Assembly: GCF_025685425.1 (NCBI RefSeq)
Contig: NZ_JAGTAS010000049.1
Span: forward strand, 62,001 to 126,000
Origin: Terriglobus albidus
GTDB lineage: Bacteria > Acidobacteriota > Terriglobia > Terriglobales > Acidobacteriaceae
DNA length: 64,000 nucleotides
Direction: 5' to 3'
Part shown: positions 37,855-47,408 of the stretch, piece by piece
Layout of the letters: every line of letters begins with the position of its first letter
How positions within the stretch are numbered: the first letter of the stretch is position 1
Position numbers and translations under genes: made by a program
Notes under the pieces: generated by a model
Told to the model about the DNA's origin: nothing
The model's input: the letters and a program-made list of their open reading frames with translations, nothing else
Databases searched by the model: none

Positions 37855-37922
37855 CAAAAAAGCGGTTCGCGCGTAGCGCGAATGCCCAGGTCCCCAAGGG
37901 ACCCGGGGCACCCGGTTCTGTG
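37855..37922. repeat. Family D short module
   Basis: Hairpin TTCGCGCGTAGCGCGAA followed by TGCCCAGGTCCCCAAGGGAC and CCGGGGCACCC. The stem here is GCGC/GCGC where other copies have GAGC/GCTC, a covarying pair. Confidence 0.65.
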
Positions 37923-37939
37923 GCTGCAAAGGGAACGAC

Positions 37940-37965
37940 AAAGGCCCGGCTGATGCCGGGCCTTC
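37940..37965 (-). terminator. dnaN terminator
   Basis: AAGGCCCGGC-TGAT-GCCGGGCCTT, a 10 bp perfect stem 33 bp past the dnaN stop on the reverse strand; the downstream T-run is TTTGTCG (moderate). Confidence 0.75.
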
Positions 37966-37997
37966 GCGCGAAGCGCCTTTGCCTGGACGGCGAGTCC

Positions 37998-39176
37998 TCA
38001 GATGCGCATGGGCATGAGGATGTAGCGGTACTTGGAGTCTTCGCTGGAGTCTTCGGGGCGCATTTGGCCGGCGGACTGGGCGTCCTTGAACTCGAGGCGA
38101 ACCTCGCCGGTGTTGCCGATGGCCTTGAGGAAGTCCAGCAGGTAGGCGGAGTTAAAGCCGACGACCAGCGGATCGTAGCTGTAGGGAGTCTCGATCGTGT
38201 CTTCCGATTCGCCGGAGTCGGTGGAGGAGGAGGAGATCTTCAGCTCGTTCTGCTCCATGCGAATCTTGATGGCGCCGGAGCGCTCGTCGGCGAACTGGGC
38301 GACACGCTGGATGGCTCCCATCAGGTCTTCGCTGCGGACGATAACGAACTTGTTGTTGTCGCGCGGCAGAACGGCCTCGTAGTTGGGGAACTGGCCGGTC
38401 AGCTTGCGGCTGGTCAGCACGCGGCCGCCGATCCGGAAGTAGAGGGTCTGGTCGTCGTCGGCGAACTCGAGGGTATCGTCTTCGGTATTTGCCAGCAGCG
38501 AGGAGAGTTCGCCCAGGCACTTGCGCGGAATGAGGGTCTTCTTCTCGCCGGAGACGCCGGAGATGGTCTCGCCGAAGCGCTCGATGTGCGCCAGGCGGTG
38601 ACCGTCGGTGGCGACCATCGCCATGGACTCGGCCTTCAGGACCAGCAGCGCGCCGTTGAGGGTGTAGCGTGACTCCTCGTTGGAGATGGCGAAGATGGTC
38701 TTGGAGATCATGCTGCGCAGGGCAGCGACATTGATCTTCAGGGCGCCGGTCTCGGGAAACTCAGGAACTGCGGGGAAGTTGGCGCGGGCCATGCCAACCA
38801 TCTTGGTATTGGAGCGGCCGGCGCGGATCTGCACCCAGTGGTTATCCATCAGCTTGATGCTGATCTCGCCCTCGGGCAGCAGCTTGATGTAGTCGTACAG
38901 CTTGCGCGCGGGCACGGTGCAGGCGCCGGGCTTCTTCACCTTGGCGGTGGTGGAGGTGCGCAGCGACTGATCGAGATCGGTGGCGGTAATGGTAAGGCGG
39001 TCGTCGTCAGCCTCGAAGAGGAAATTCGACAGAATGGGGATCGTCGTCTTACGTTCCACCACCGACTGTGCGGCCGTCAGCTCACGCAGCAGATCGCCGC
39101 GAGAGATAGAAATTTCGAGATTGCCGGAGGGAGCCGCGGATGCTGCAGCCTGAAGCGGAGTTGCGGTGGTCGTCAT
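37998..39176 (-). CDS. dnaN: DNA polymerase III sliding clamp (beta subunit)
   Basis: About 392 residues from MTTTATPLQAAASAAPSGNL; a longer frame adds repeat-derived residues and is not credible. Three clamp domains are seen: RGDLLRELTAAQSVVERKTTIPILSN, the central KTIFAISNEESRYTLNGALL, and the C-terminal FNSAYLLDFLKAIG ending YILMPMRI, the typical M-P-x-R end. DnaN rings tether polymerase III to DNA. It is alone here, not beside dnaA, recF or gyrB as in many bacteria. Confidence 0.95.
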   Translation of the reverse strand: MTTTATPLQAAASAAPSGNLEISISRGDLLRELTAAQSVVERKTTIPILSNFLFEADDDRLTITATDLDQSLRTSTTAKVKKPGACTVPARKLYDYIKLLPEGEISIKLMDNHWVQIRAGRSNTKMVGMARANFPAVPEFPETGALKINVAALRSMISKTIFAISNEESRYTLNGALLVLKAESMAMVATDGHRLAHIERFGETISGVSGEKKTLIPRKCLGELSSLLANTEDDTLEFADDDQTLYFRIGGRVLTSRKLTGQFPNYEAVLPRDNNKFVIVRSEDLMGAIQRVAQFADERSGAIKIRMEQNELKISSSSTDSGESEDTIETPYSYDPLVVGFNSAYLLDFLKAIGNTGEVRLEFKDAQSAGQMRPEDSSEDSKYRYILMPMRI

Positions 39177-39310
39177 GGCAGAAGAGTCTCCCGATGGTGA
39201 AACCTTCACGTGCGTTTGGCAACAATGTACCAGTTCGTCAACACACGTGGAACAGCTTGATTGTAGCGAGGATTGTGCGCGGAGAGGAGTTGTGCAAAAA
39301 GGGAGTAAAT

Positions 39311-39342
39311 GTTGAATGGTTGGATAGTTGAATGGTTGAATC
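39311..39342. repeat. Family B single arm
   Basis: GTTGAATGGTTGGATAGTTG and one further TTGAATGG unit upstream of dnaN. I see no complementary arm nearby, so this may be a decayed or half copy. The rest of the 330 bp between dnaN and the peroxidase holds GGGTGCACCC- and AGGGTGCGGCACCC-like palindromes. Confidence 0.6.
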
Positions 39343-39505
39343 GTGGCCTTTGCGCCGGGAGGCTCCTCTGACCCGTTTCGTCTCCCACCCGGGTGCACCC
39401 TCTAGGTTCCGGGCCTTCGATGCTTAGACCGCCGGGTGCCGCACCCTCGCAACGCTAGGGTGTTCGGGGACACAAATTCCCAACAAAACGATGGCTTCTC
39501 GCGCT

Positions 39506-40054
39506 CTATTTCTCCAGCTCTGCCTCAATCGCGGCGATCAGGGCCGGATCGTCGGGCGTTGTATCCGGAGCGAACCGGGCTACCGGCTCCCCGGTACGGC
39601 TGATGAGGAACTTTTCGAAGTTCCAGAGCAGCTCCGGCGGCTCGTTCGGCTCGGTGCCGTAATTCCGCAGGTCGGCGGCAAAATCGAACCCGGTGGTCGA
39701 GATTGCCTGCGGCAACGCCTTTGTAAGTTCCTGATAGAGCGGGTGTTTCCCTGGACCGGTGACGCCGATCTTGGCAAACATGGGGAAGCTGACGTCGTAA
39801 GTCAGCGAGCAGAACTTGGCAATCTCCTGGTTGGTGCCGGGCTCCTGCCCGCCGAAGTCGTTGGCGGGGAAGCCGAGAACCACCAGCCCGCGATCGTGAA
39901 AGCGCTCATACAGCGATTCCAGCCCGGAGTATTGCGGCGTCAAACCGCATTTAGAGGCGACGTTGACGATCAGCAATACCTTGCCGACGTACTCGGCCAG
40001 GGTGGTGGGCTGGTTCGTGATGGTCTCCAGCGGAATGGTCTGCAGATTTGCCAT
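39506..40054 (-). CDS. Glutathione peroxidase-family thiol peroxidase
   Basis: 182 residues. The family core is clear: LLIVNVASKCGLTPQYSGLE with catalytic Cys36, the FPANDFGGQEPGTNQEI segment with the active-site Gln, and ELLWNFEKFLIS with the active-site Trp-Asn. It is the cysteine (not selenocysteine) type that commonly uses thioredoxin. It detoxifies peroxides in the cytoplasm. No partner gene is adjacent. Confidence 0.93.
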   Translation of the reverse strand: MANLQTIPLETITNQPTTLAEYVGKVLLIVNVASKCGLTPQYSGLESLYERFHDRGLVVLGFPANDFGGQEPGTNQEIAKFCSLTYDVSFPMFAKIGVTGPGKHPLYQELTKALPQAISTTGFDFAADLRNYGTEPNEPPELLWNFEKFLISRTGEPVARFAPDTTPDDPALIAAIEAELEK

Positions 40055-40078
40055 GTGATTTGGATGCTCTGGGGAGGA

Positions 40079-40107
40079 GTTAGAAGTTGCAAGTTAAAAG
40101 TTGAAGC
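40079..40107. repeat. Family C arm, single
   Basis: GAAGTTGCAAGTTAAAAGTT and GAAG; the same heptad arm occurs in inverted pairs at 43.7/44.0, 47.0/47.2 and 60.0/60.6 kb. Confidence 0.55.
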
Positions 40108-40229
40108 CTCGCCAGTTGAGGGGGATCCTACTCCGGGAGCGCTGCTTGCCAAAATAGGGACAGATGGGCGAGGTTCTGCGAAAAGCTGAGCGCTGAGGGG
40201 GATTGCTAGAGCCGGGGCACAGGCAAAAA

Positions 40230-40500
40230 GCTACCCTCAGCGGCTGAAGCCGCTTTCTTCTCGGGTGCGGTGTGGGACGGCTGAAAGCCGTCCCCTTAAG
40301 CAGGGCATTCGCACCGACGGTGCGAACTGTTGCGCGCGGGCGCGCAATAAAGAAGTCGGTTTTGACGCTCATTTTTCGACGGCGGCCAAGTAGTTTCTTA
40401 GGCGGTTTTGCTTAAGGGCACGGCTTCCAGCCGTGCCGTACGAGGTGAGGCTCAGAGCGGCTTCAGCCGCTGAGGGCAACGCTTTTGGCGCAACAGGCTT
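40230..40500. repeat. Family E hairpin array
   Basis: Consecutive short palindromes: CAGCGGCTGAAGCCGCT, GGACGGCTGAAAGCCGTCC, TTCGCACCGACGGTGCGAA, GCGCGCGGGCGCGC, GGCACGGCTTCCAGCCGTGCC, GAGCGGCTTCAGCCGCT. No gene in the 513 bp gap. The AGGGCATTCGCACC unit is shared with 15.07 kb. Confidence 0.65.
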
Positions 40501-40567
40501 CGCGGCTGATTTCGCATACTCCTTACCAGCAAGGAACCCTCGCGCGCCGCTCTTCGTAATCCACCGC

Positions 40568-41226
40568 ATGGAGGACATCTTGAAACGGCTCCTCATCCTT
40601 GCAGCGCTGACGACACTCTGCGGAATCGCAGCGGCCCAAACCCCGCCACCTGAGCGAACTGTCATCGGTAACGTAGTCGTCTCACAGCACGACCCGGCGG
40701 TGCGGATCGCACTGCCGAAAGAGGCGGTCTATCTCGGCGCAGAACGCTTCGTACTCCACAGCATTGCCGACTGCGAGATTCACATCTTCGTCGAGGCCGA
40801 TGCGCAGCGGGTGGTCAAGCGGCTGTACTGGATCCAGTTCGAGGGCTATCTGCCGAGCACTCCCGGCGCGGTCTACGGCTACAAGTTCGAGCGCACGCTG
40901 GAGCTGGGGGTATGCGCTTCGACGTAAGATCGCGCTTCGGTCGATCACAACCGGCAAAAGAGGGCAGCGATGCTGCCAAGGTACAGTCCATGCTGCACGC
41001 CCACGGATACAGCGAACCCGCAGGCATGATGAACGTCCGCCTGGTGCATCTGACCGACGAGACGAAACGGCGAGAGCTGATGGTGATCTACGCCGAGGAT
41101 CTGAAGGAGACCGGATTTATCGCGGAAGATTTGATGCCCGGTGGACGTGGGAGTGCGCGATGGCCGGAGATTGAAAAAGAATTGATGGAGCGAGCAAAAG
41201 AGAACGTGCGATTCGCGAAGGAGTGA
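40568..41226 (+). pseudogene. Frameshifted secreted hypothetical protein
   Basis: Two overlapping frames look like one gene broken by a one-base slip. Part one (to 40927) has a signal peptide (RLLILAALTTLCGIAAAQ) and AVYLGAERFVLHSIADCEIH, VVKRLYWIQFEGYLP. Part two (from 40912) continues MRFDVRSRFG, GYSEPAGMMNVRLVHLTDE, RRELMVIYAEDLKETGF and runs to 41226. The frames meet at a G5 run (40906-40910); one extra G would restore ELGGMRFDV and a single ~218-residue protein. A programmed slip, a real mutation or a sequencing error all fit. A TTG at 40580 with GGAGG before it is an alternative start. Confidence 0.75.
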
Positions 41227-41314
41227 GCCCCTCCACATGATCGCTTGCTTCTGCTAAACAAACGCAGGTACTCTTCTCGTACTCCCCACATTGATAAGAC
41301 GTAGGACTGTAGAG

Positions 41315-42163
41315 ATGATTCGTTCTCTTTCTGCTGGAGCCCTTGTATGCGCTCTTTCGCTTGGTGACTCGCTTTACGCTCAACAAACACCCACTCCACA
41401 AACTCCACAAACCGCTGCTGCACCGGCCACGCAGGAAGAAACGCCACGTCCCGCCATCCCAAATACCCTCATGGATGGAGCAGAGATCAAGCTTCGTCTA
41501 GCCGAAACCATTTCATCTGCAGATGCTCACGTCGGACAAACCGTGCCATTCGAGGTGACAGAAGATGTTTCTGTACAGGGTGTGACAGTGATACCGAAAG
41601 GTTCTGCCGCACTGGCAACGGTCACCACCGCAGAACCGAAGAAGAGGATGGGCAGAGGCGGCAAACTCGATGTCAACATAGATAGCACGAGACTAGTGAC
41701 GGGAGAAAAGGTACAGCTTCGCGCCGTCAAAAACACAAAGGGAGGCGGTCACGTTGGCGCGATGACAGGTGCAATGGTCGCGACAGGCATTGTGTTCTTC
41801 CCGGCTGCGCCATTGTTCCTTTTCATGCACGGTAAAGACATCACTATCCCAAAAGGTACCGAAATCAGTGCATTCGTCCAGGGAGATATGAAGCTGGATA
41901 TGGCAAAGCTCAATCCAGCGAGTGCGCCATCTGCAAGTCCAATAGCACCCACCGTAGCGAGTTTAAACGTGGACGCATCTGTTTCGGGCGCAGACATCGA
42001 GATCGACGGTGAATTCGTGGGGAATACTCCTTCCGCCATCTCGGTAAAATCGGGTAGTCACACCATCGTTATCAAGAAAAAAGGGTATGCCGACTGGACG
42101 AGAAAGATGAATGTCAGCGGGTCTGGCGCCCGCGTGAGCGCGGAGCTTGAGCAGCAGAAATAA
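41315..42163 (+). CDS. Secreted PEGA-domain protein
   Basis: 282 residues: signal peptide (LSAGALVCALSLGDSLYAQ), Thr/Pro-rich linker (QTPTPQTPQTAAAPATQEE), a middle beta region (VPFEVTEDVSVQGVTVIPKG; residues ~75-190, with a hydrophobic AMVATGIVFFPAAPLFLF segment) and a C-terminal PEGA domain (~215-275: IEIDGEFVGNTPSAISVKSG and HTIVIKKKGYADW). PEGA domains are surface-layer or cell-envelope modules. It precedes purA by 119 bp with a terminator between them. Confidence 0.8.
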   Translation: MIRSLSAGALVCALSLGDSLYAQQTPTPQTPQTAAAPATQEETPRPAIPNTLMDGAEIKLRLAETISSADAHVGQTVPFEVTEDVSVQGVTVIPKGSAALATVTTAEPKKRMGRGGKLDVNIDSTRLVTGEKVQLRAVKNTKGGGHVGAMTGAMVATGIVFFPAAPLFLFMHGKDITIPKGTEISAFVQGDMKLDMAKLNPASAPSASPIAPTVASLNVDASVSGADIEIDGEFVGNTPSAISVKSGSHTIVIKKKGYADWTRKMNVSGSGARVSAELEQQK

Positions 42164-42237
42164 CCTTTCTCCCAGCCTTCCGCTATAGCGGTGTATCGCA
42201 ATATCCGGCAGAACTTCGTTGCGGAGATATAAAATTA

Positions 42238-42272
42238 GGAATCGGGCGACCCAATCGCCCGATTCCTTTTTT
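42238..42272 (+). terminator. Intrinsic terminator immediately before purA; candidate attenuator
   Basis: GGAATCGGGCGA-CCCAA-TCGCCCGATTCC, a 12 bp perfect stem followed by TTTTTT. The T-run abuts GGAG, the purA ribosome site, and the GTG start is 10 bases beyond. It could terminate the PEGA transcript, or attenuate purA if the purA promoter lies upstream of it. Confidence 0.85.
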
Positions 42273-42281
42273 GGAGTACCC

Positions 42282-43595
<1,314 letters not shown>

Positions 43596-43611
43596 GAAGT
43601 TTGGGATGGGT

Positions 43612-43645
43612 AAAGGCCCGCGCCGATTGGTGTGGGCCTTTTGCT
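43612..43645 (+). terminator. purA terminator
   Basis: AAAGGCCC ... GGGCCTTTTGCTTT with a 14-base loop, 17 bp after the purA stop. Confidence 0.7.
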
Positions 43646-43657
43646 TTCGGGGCCGGC

Positions 43658-44016
43658 AGGTTGAAAGTTGCAAGTTGAAGGTTGAAGACGTACCGCGTGG
43701 GCGAGTGGAAGTTGGTGAGCTATCTAACGTTCGAAGGCGGCTGCAAAGCTCGCGGCACAGAAGCAGATTTCTCCGCTCTCTTCGGTCGATCCACCCCAAC
43801 CAGCAAGCTGGCCGGGGACCCCGGCCGCTGTGAAATGACAGACCGGAGATGATTGGCGGCTTGCGCTGGATAACCTTCCCCCTCTGCCCAGCGTTCTAAA
43901 CAATAGGCGGTAGCGCCATGTCTGACTTCGGGCCCCTCGATCCACGGTGCTCCATGGGATGCAGCAAAACATGCCCCACCCATGCCGCACGTCTTCAACT
44001 TTCAACTTTCAACTTC
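43658..44016. repeat. Family C inverted arms enclosing a family D module
   Basis: Left arm GTTGAAAGTTGCAAGTTGAA... ending GACGTACC (43658-43692), right arm GCACGTCTTCAACTTTCAAC... (43987-44016). Between them are AGCAGATTTCTCCGCTC, CCAACCAGCAAGCTGGCCGG, GGACCCCGGCC, GTGAAATGACAGACC. No gene is seen. This is the clearest example of the C-D-C composite. Confidence 0.75.
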
Positions 44017-44154
44017 CTACGTTTAACGGCCCGGAGGATGGCTGTTTGTGATGGGCAAATCCGTCCGAAAGCACACTTCTGCGCGGGCTTCCCGTTACTG
44101 ATTTGCGGCATCAGAGTGTGCAGCAAAAGTGGTAGTTGGTTACTAAAAGTTATT

Positions 44155-44184
44155 TTGACTTTGCGGAGAAAACAGGGCTACACT
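44155..44184 (+). promoter_or_regulatory. Sigma-70-like promoter for the DUF4440 gene
   Basis: TTGACT, 18-base spacer, TACACT; the ATG is 16 bases further on. Confidence 0.5.
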
Positions 44185-44199
44185 CCGTACACCTTACCG

Positions 44200-44745
44200 A
44201 TGAAGTACGCATTCAAATTCGCTGTGCTGGCCCTGGCTTTGGTGGCTCCAATCGCCATTCACGCGCAGGTTTTTCGCCAGGTGGGCATGGCCCCGGTGAA
44301 TGGCGTGCGAAAGATTGCGGCAGGTGCGGCAGGCAACAAAACCGCTTCACACCGGCAGATTGAGGCGTTGGAGCAGCAGTGGCGGCAGGCGCAGTTGAAG
44401 TCCGATGCCGACACGATGTCGAAGATGATGGCCGATGACTACATCGGCATCTCCGCTAATGGCATGGTGCAGACCAAGCAGCAGATGGTCGAGCGTGTGA
44501 TGAACCGCAAGATCAACATCACCCGTATGGATGTCGATGAGCTGAAGGTAAAGATCATCAACGGAAGCACTGCCATCGTGACCTCGCAGGTGGACGTTGA
44601 TGGCGTGATGGATGGGCGCCCGCTGCACGGGAAGTATCTCTACACGCGGGTTTATGCCCGCCAGCAGGGCGGAGGGTGGAAGGTCGTGAACTTTGAGGCG
44701 ACCCGTATGCGGCCCGAACCTGACAAGATTGCCGATAACAAGTAG
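44200..44745 (+). CDS. Exported DUF4440 / SnoaL-like (NTF2-fold) protein
   Basis: 181 residues: signal peptide (KFAVLALALVAPIAIHAQ) and an NTF2-like domain at ~50-175 (IEALEQQWRQAQLKSDADTM, MMADDYIGISANGMVQTKQ, YLYTRVYARQQGGGWKVVNF). DUF4440 proteins often have a small cavity for steroid-like or aromatic ligands; role unknown. The start follows a good promoter; longer frames run into the repeats. Confidence 0.85.
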   Translation: MKYAFKFAVLALALVAPIAIHAQVFRQVGMAPVNGVRKIAAGAAGNKTASHRQIEALEQQWRQAQLKSDADTMSKMMADDYIGISANGMVQTKQQMVERVMNRKINITRMDVDELKVKIINGSTAIVTSQVDVDGVMDGRPLHGKYLYTRVYARQQGGGWKVVNFEATRMRPEPDKIADNK

Positions 44746-44810
44746 TCAGCGCCAGGCGCAAGTCGTCCAGCTTGTCATTGCTGATCAGGTAATCGATAAC
44801 GTTAAACACG

Positions 44811-44838
44811 AAAGGCCCGGAGAGATTCTCTGGGCCTT
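44811..44838. terminator. Bidirectional terminator
   Basis: AAGGCCCGGAGA-GATT-TCTCTGGGCCTT with one G/T mismatch, located between two convergent genes. T/A runs are modest. Confidence 0.65.
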
Positions 44839-44858
44839 GCTAATTTGGGGATGTTCCC

Positions 44859-45059
44859 CTAGGCAATGCGCGCCTGCGGCGTCAACGCGGGAGTACTACT
44901 CAGGGCCGGTTTACGGACATTGTTCAGGGGCATGTTCAAGGCAAGCAGCCGGCGCGGCAGTGACCGCGTCTGGCCGGTAATGCGCGCATCCTCAGGTTCA
45001 ATCAATGAGGCAGCTGCGACGGTCGGGGTGATGGGTAGTACCTTGAGCGAGCTTTGCAT
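44859..45059 (-). CDS. Small hypothetical protein (66 residues)
   Basis: MQSSLKVLPITPTVAAASLI ... RLLALNMPLNNVRKP ... TPQARIA. A strong GGAGG ribosome site seven bases before the ATG and a terminator after the stop make this a convincing gene despite its size. No transmembrane helix; the middle is basic. No homologue recognised. Confidence 0.6.
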   Translation of the reverse strand: MQSSLKVLPITPTVAAASLIEPEDARITGQTRSLPRRLLALNMPLNNVRKPALSSTPALTPQARIA

Positions 45060-45321
45060 CGTACACCTCCGGGGGCCGGGAGACATTCCGAGCGAGAAAA
45101 GGCGCGGAACGTCCAAATGGAGTTTGGATTCGTACAAGTACTAGCTGTTCGTTACTGATGGGATAGATGCAACTGATACAGGCCCTGTTGCTCACAGCGA
45201 CTGCGACATATTGCACCTAATATGAACCAGTTTTGCGACGGTGACTATGATTCCTGTCACATTTTCGACTGCAATTCCCGATTTGGTGCTACGTTCCGAT
45301 TCGAGGGTGGTGCGTTCGGCT

Positions 45322-45888
45322 CTATAGCGACTGGAAAGCTTGCCGCAGGCGCTGCCAGGTGACATTCAGATCTTCCGGCAGAATGCGCGTCTCTGCCAGC
45401 ACAGGCATGAAGTTGTTATCGCCCACCCATCGCGGCAGCCCATGAAGATGCAGGTGTGCCGCAACGCCGGCCCCGGCAGCTTCTCCAAGGTTCAGGCCAA
45501 AGTTCAACCCGTCCGGCTGGTAGGTTGCACGAATAGCCCGCTCGGTCTGCTGGGCCATGACGATCAACTCATGCGCTGATTCCACATCAAGCTTTGCGAG
45601 CGAGTCCGTGTGCACATACGGTACCACCATTACATGACCACTGGTATAGGGAAATGCATTCAGTGCGATGTAATGAAATTTCCCGCGTGTGACGATGTGG
45701 CCGTAGCGCTCGGCTTCGTCGACCGGCATGCCATGCTCGATGGCGTAATCGACCGAAGCGATGAGATTGCAGAAGACGCATCCCTGGTCGTCAGGGTAGG
45801 CATTCAAAGGCTCAGGGATGCCTTTACGCTGTGAGGGGCCTGACTTGGTGATATACGCGTAACGCCAGGGAGTCCAGAGGCGATCCAT
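45322..45888 (-). CDS. HIT-family protein (Ap4A phosphorylase-like)
   Basis: 188 residues. The HIT domain runs from residue ~35: GCVFCNLIA, FPYTSGHVMVVPYVH, and the catalytic HLHLHGLPRW (histidine triad HxHxH). The N terminus MDRLWTPWRYAYI is typical of the bacterial Ap4A phosphorylase-like or HIT-branch-1 group of Actinobacteria and Acidobacteria. Acts on dinucleotide polyphosphates or nucleotidyl conjugates. Confidence 0.9.
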   Translation of the reverse strand: MDRLWTPWRYAYITKSGPSQRKGIPEPLNAYPDDQGCVFCNLIASVDYAIEHGMPVDEAERYGHIVTRGKFHYIALNAFPYTSGHVMVVPYVHTDSLAKLDVESAHELIVMAQQTERAIRATYQPDGLNFGLNLGEAAGAGVAAHLHLHGLPRWVGDNNFMPVLAETRILPEDLNVTWQRLRQAFQSL

Positions 45889-45900
45889 GGGTAAATGCTA

Positions 45901-46049
45901 GTTGAATGGTGGATTGGTTGAATAGTTGAATGGTTTGTCCCTGCGGGAAACACATTATGGGTTCACTTCAACTGACACTACTGATGCGGGGAACCGGCGA
46001 TTCATAACCCGCCAGACCATTCAACTATTCAACTATTCAACAATTCAAC
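45901..46049. repeat. Family B inverted heptad array
   Basis: GTTGAATGGTGGATTGGTTG / ATTCAACTATTCAACAATTCAAC (same unit) around ~80 bp. It lies between the HIT start and the stop of the upstream nuclease gene, ending 8 bp short of that stop. Confidence 0.75.
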
Positions 46050-46056
46050 TGGCCGG

Positions 46057-46884
46057 CTACCGGGCGGCCACAATTCCATACTTCTTCTCCAGGAACGCCG
46101 CCAGCCCCTTGGGCACGGTGGCGGCCAGCTCCTGCCAGGTGAGCAGCGCCAGGCGGCTGCGGAGCTCGGCTGTACGGACGCAGCGGATGATCTGGAACCA
46201 GGCCTCCCGCAGGTCGGAGCGGCGGGCATCACATAACACCAGGTAGGTCTTACCAGTGTGGTGGGCTGCCAGGGCGCCACGAAGGAGCTGGTAGTGGAGA
46301 TAGTCGCCGCGAGTGTTACGGGGCAGGTCTTCGCGGAAGAAGACCTCTTCCAGATCGCGGTAGCGCTCTACCAGTGCGGGGCGGGCGGTCTGGAAGCCGG
46401 TCTCGGTGAGCTTGGCTTCGATCAGTAGATGCCCGAGGACGAGATCGACCTCCGAACGATCAGAGCGGGTGCCGTGCCGAGGAGCCTCCATGCGCACACC
46501 AAATTCGGGGGTAAGACCCGGGGGGACGCCGAGCAGGGCACAGACCTGCGGGCGAGAGAGCAGGCCCGGATAACAGATGATATTCATCAGCAGGGCATCG
46601 GAGGAGTTGGCGCAGTCGAGCTCCTTACGGCGGCGTGCTGTGGCGTACGCCACCCGGCTGCTCGCGGTATATGCCTTGGTGAGCCGCGCGGCCCAGGCGG
46701 GGTTGGCGAGGATGCGGCGATAACTCGATGGATGAAAGTTGCCATGTTGGCCTGGCTCGTCTTCCCGGAATAAAACCGATGGCGTGTGCAGGTCGTCGCG
46801 GCCGTAGGTCGTTTCGTGCTCGCGCTCAAGCGCGAGTCCGCGGGCTGAGAGTTCGCGGCGGAGCTGGGAGGAGGAGAGAGACAT
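46057..46884 (-). CDS. Putative PD-(D/E)XK nuclease-like protein
   Basis: 275 residues. The notable segment is RSEVDLVLGHLLIEAKLTET (~150-170), where Asp, Glu and Lys sit in D-N8-ExK spacing, as in PD-(D/E)XK nucleases. Other parts (FREDEPGQHGNFHPSSYRRI, LAAHHTGKTYLVLCDARRSD) look globular. It resembles the PGN_0703-type putative restriction endonucleases; no methylase is adjacent. It could equally be a repair nuclease. Confidence 0.55.
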   Translation of the reverse strand: MSLSSSQLRRELSARGLALEREHETTYGRDDLHTPSVLFREDEPGQHGNFHPSSYRRILANPAWAARLTKAYTASSRVAYATARRRKELDCANSSDALLMNIICYPGLLSRPQVCALLGVPPGLTPEFGVRMEAPRHGTRSDRSEVDLVLGHLLIEAKLTETGFQTARPALVERYRDLEEVFFREDLPRNTRGDYLHYQLLRGALAAHHTGKTYLVLCDARRSDLREAWFQIIRCVRTAELRSRLALLTWQELAATVPKGLAAFLEKKYGIVAAR

Positions 46885-46910
46885 CGGGGAGAGCGCCTGC
46901 GGCGCTCGTT

Positions 46911-47310
46911 GCAAGTTAAAAGTTAAAAGTTAAAGAGCTACTGTGTCGAGAGGGAGGGTAGTTGAAAGTTGAAGACGTACTGCATCGGTAGGGAAAGTGG
47001 AGCACCCCACATAACGCGAAGCTGGGTGACTATCGAGCGCAGCTCGATCCGTTCTGCGAATGACGAGAGACGTTCGCGCGGAGCGCGAATACCCAGGTCC
47101 CGTAGGACCCCGGGGCACCCACTGTTTGGGCTACTCATGCATCCCCGAGTACCGGTGCAGTACGTCTTCAACTTTCAACTTTTAACTTTCAACGACCGCC
47201 GCGGGCGCTCTTAAAGACGCTTCGCGCGGAGCGCGAATACCCAGTATTTGGGCTACTCATACATCTCGACTCACCACGATCGTACGTCTTCAACTTTTAA
47301 CTTTCAACGA
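46911..47310. repeat. Family C arms and D modules composite
   Basis: C arms at 46911-46984, 47161-47192 and 47283-47310 (units GTTAAAA/GTTGAAA with GACGTACT). D modules between: ATCGAGCGCAGCTCGAT, TTCGCGCGGAGCGCGAA, GGTCCCGTAGGACC, CGGGGCACCC and a second TTCGCGCGGAGCGCGAA. No gene in this 520 bp gap. Confidence 0.7.
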
Positions 47311-47358
47311 CCGCCGCAGGCGCTCATAAAAACCACAACATCCGACTTACCACAAAAG

Positions 47359-47383
47359 AAAAGGCCTCCTTTCGGAGGCCTTT
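47359..47383 (-). terminator. Terminator of the TonB-ExbBD operon
   Basis: AAAGGCCTCC-TTTC-GGAGGCCTTT perfect stem, followed on the reverse strand by TTCTTTTGTGG; 26 bp after the TPR gene stop. Confidence 0.85.
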
Positions 47384-47408
47384 GCGCTTCTCGTCGCATG
47401 GGCGAAGA

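Noticed and set aside
42219-42281. Longer N terminus for PurA
   Set aside because: It would translate the terminator hairpin; the GTG with GGAG matches the family N terminus.
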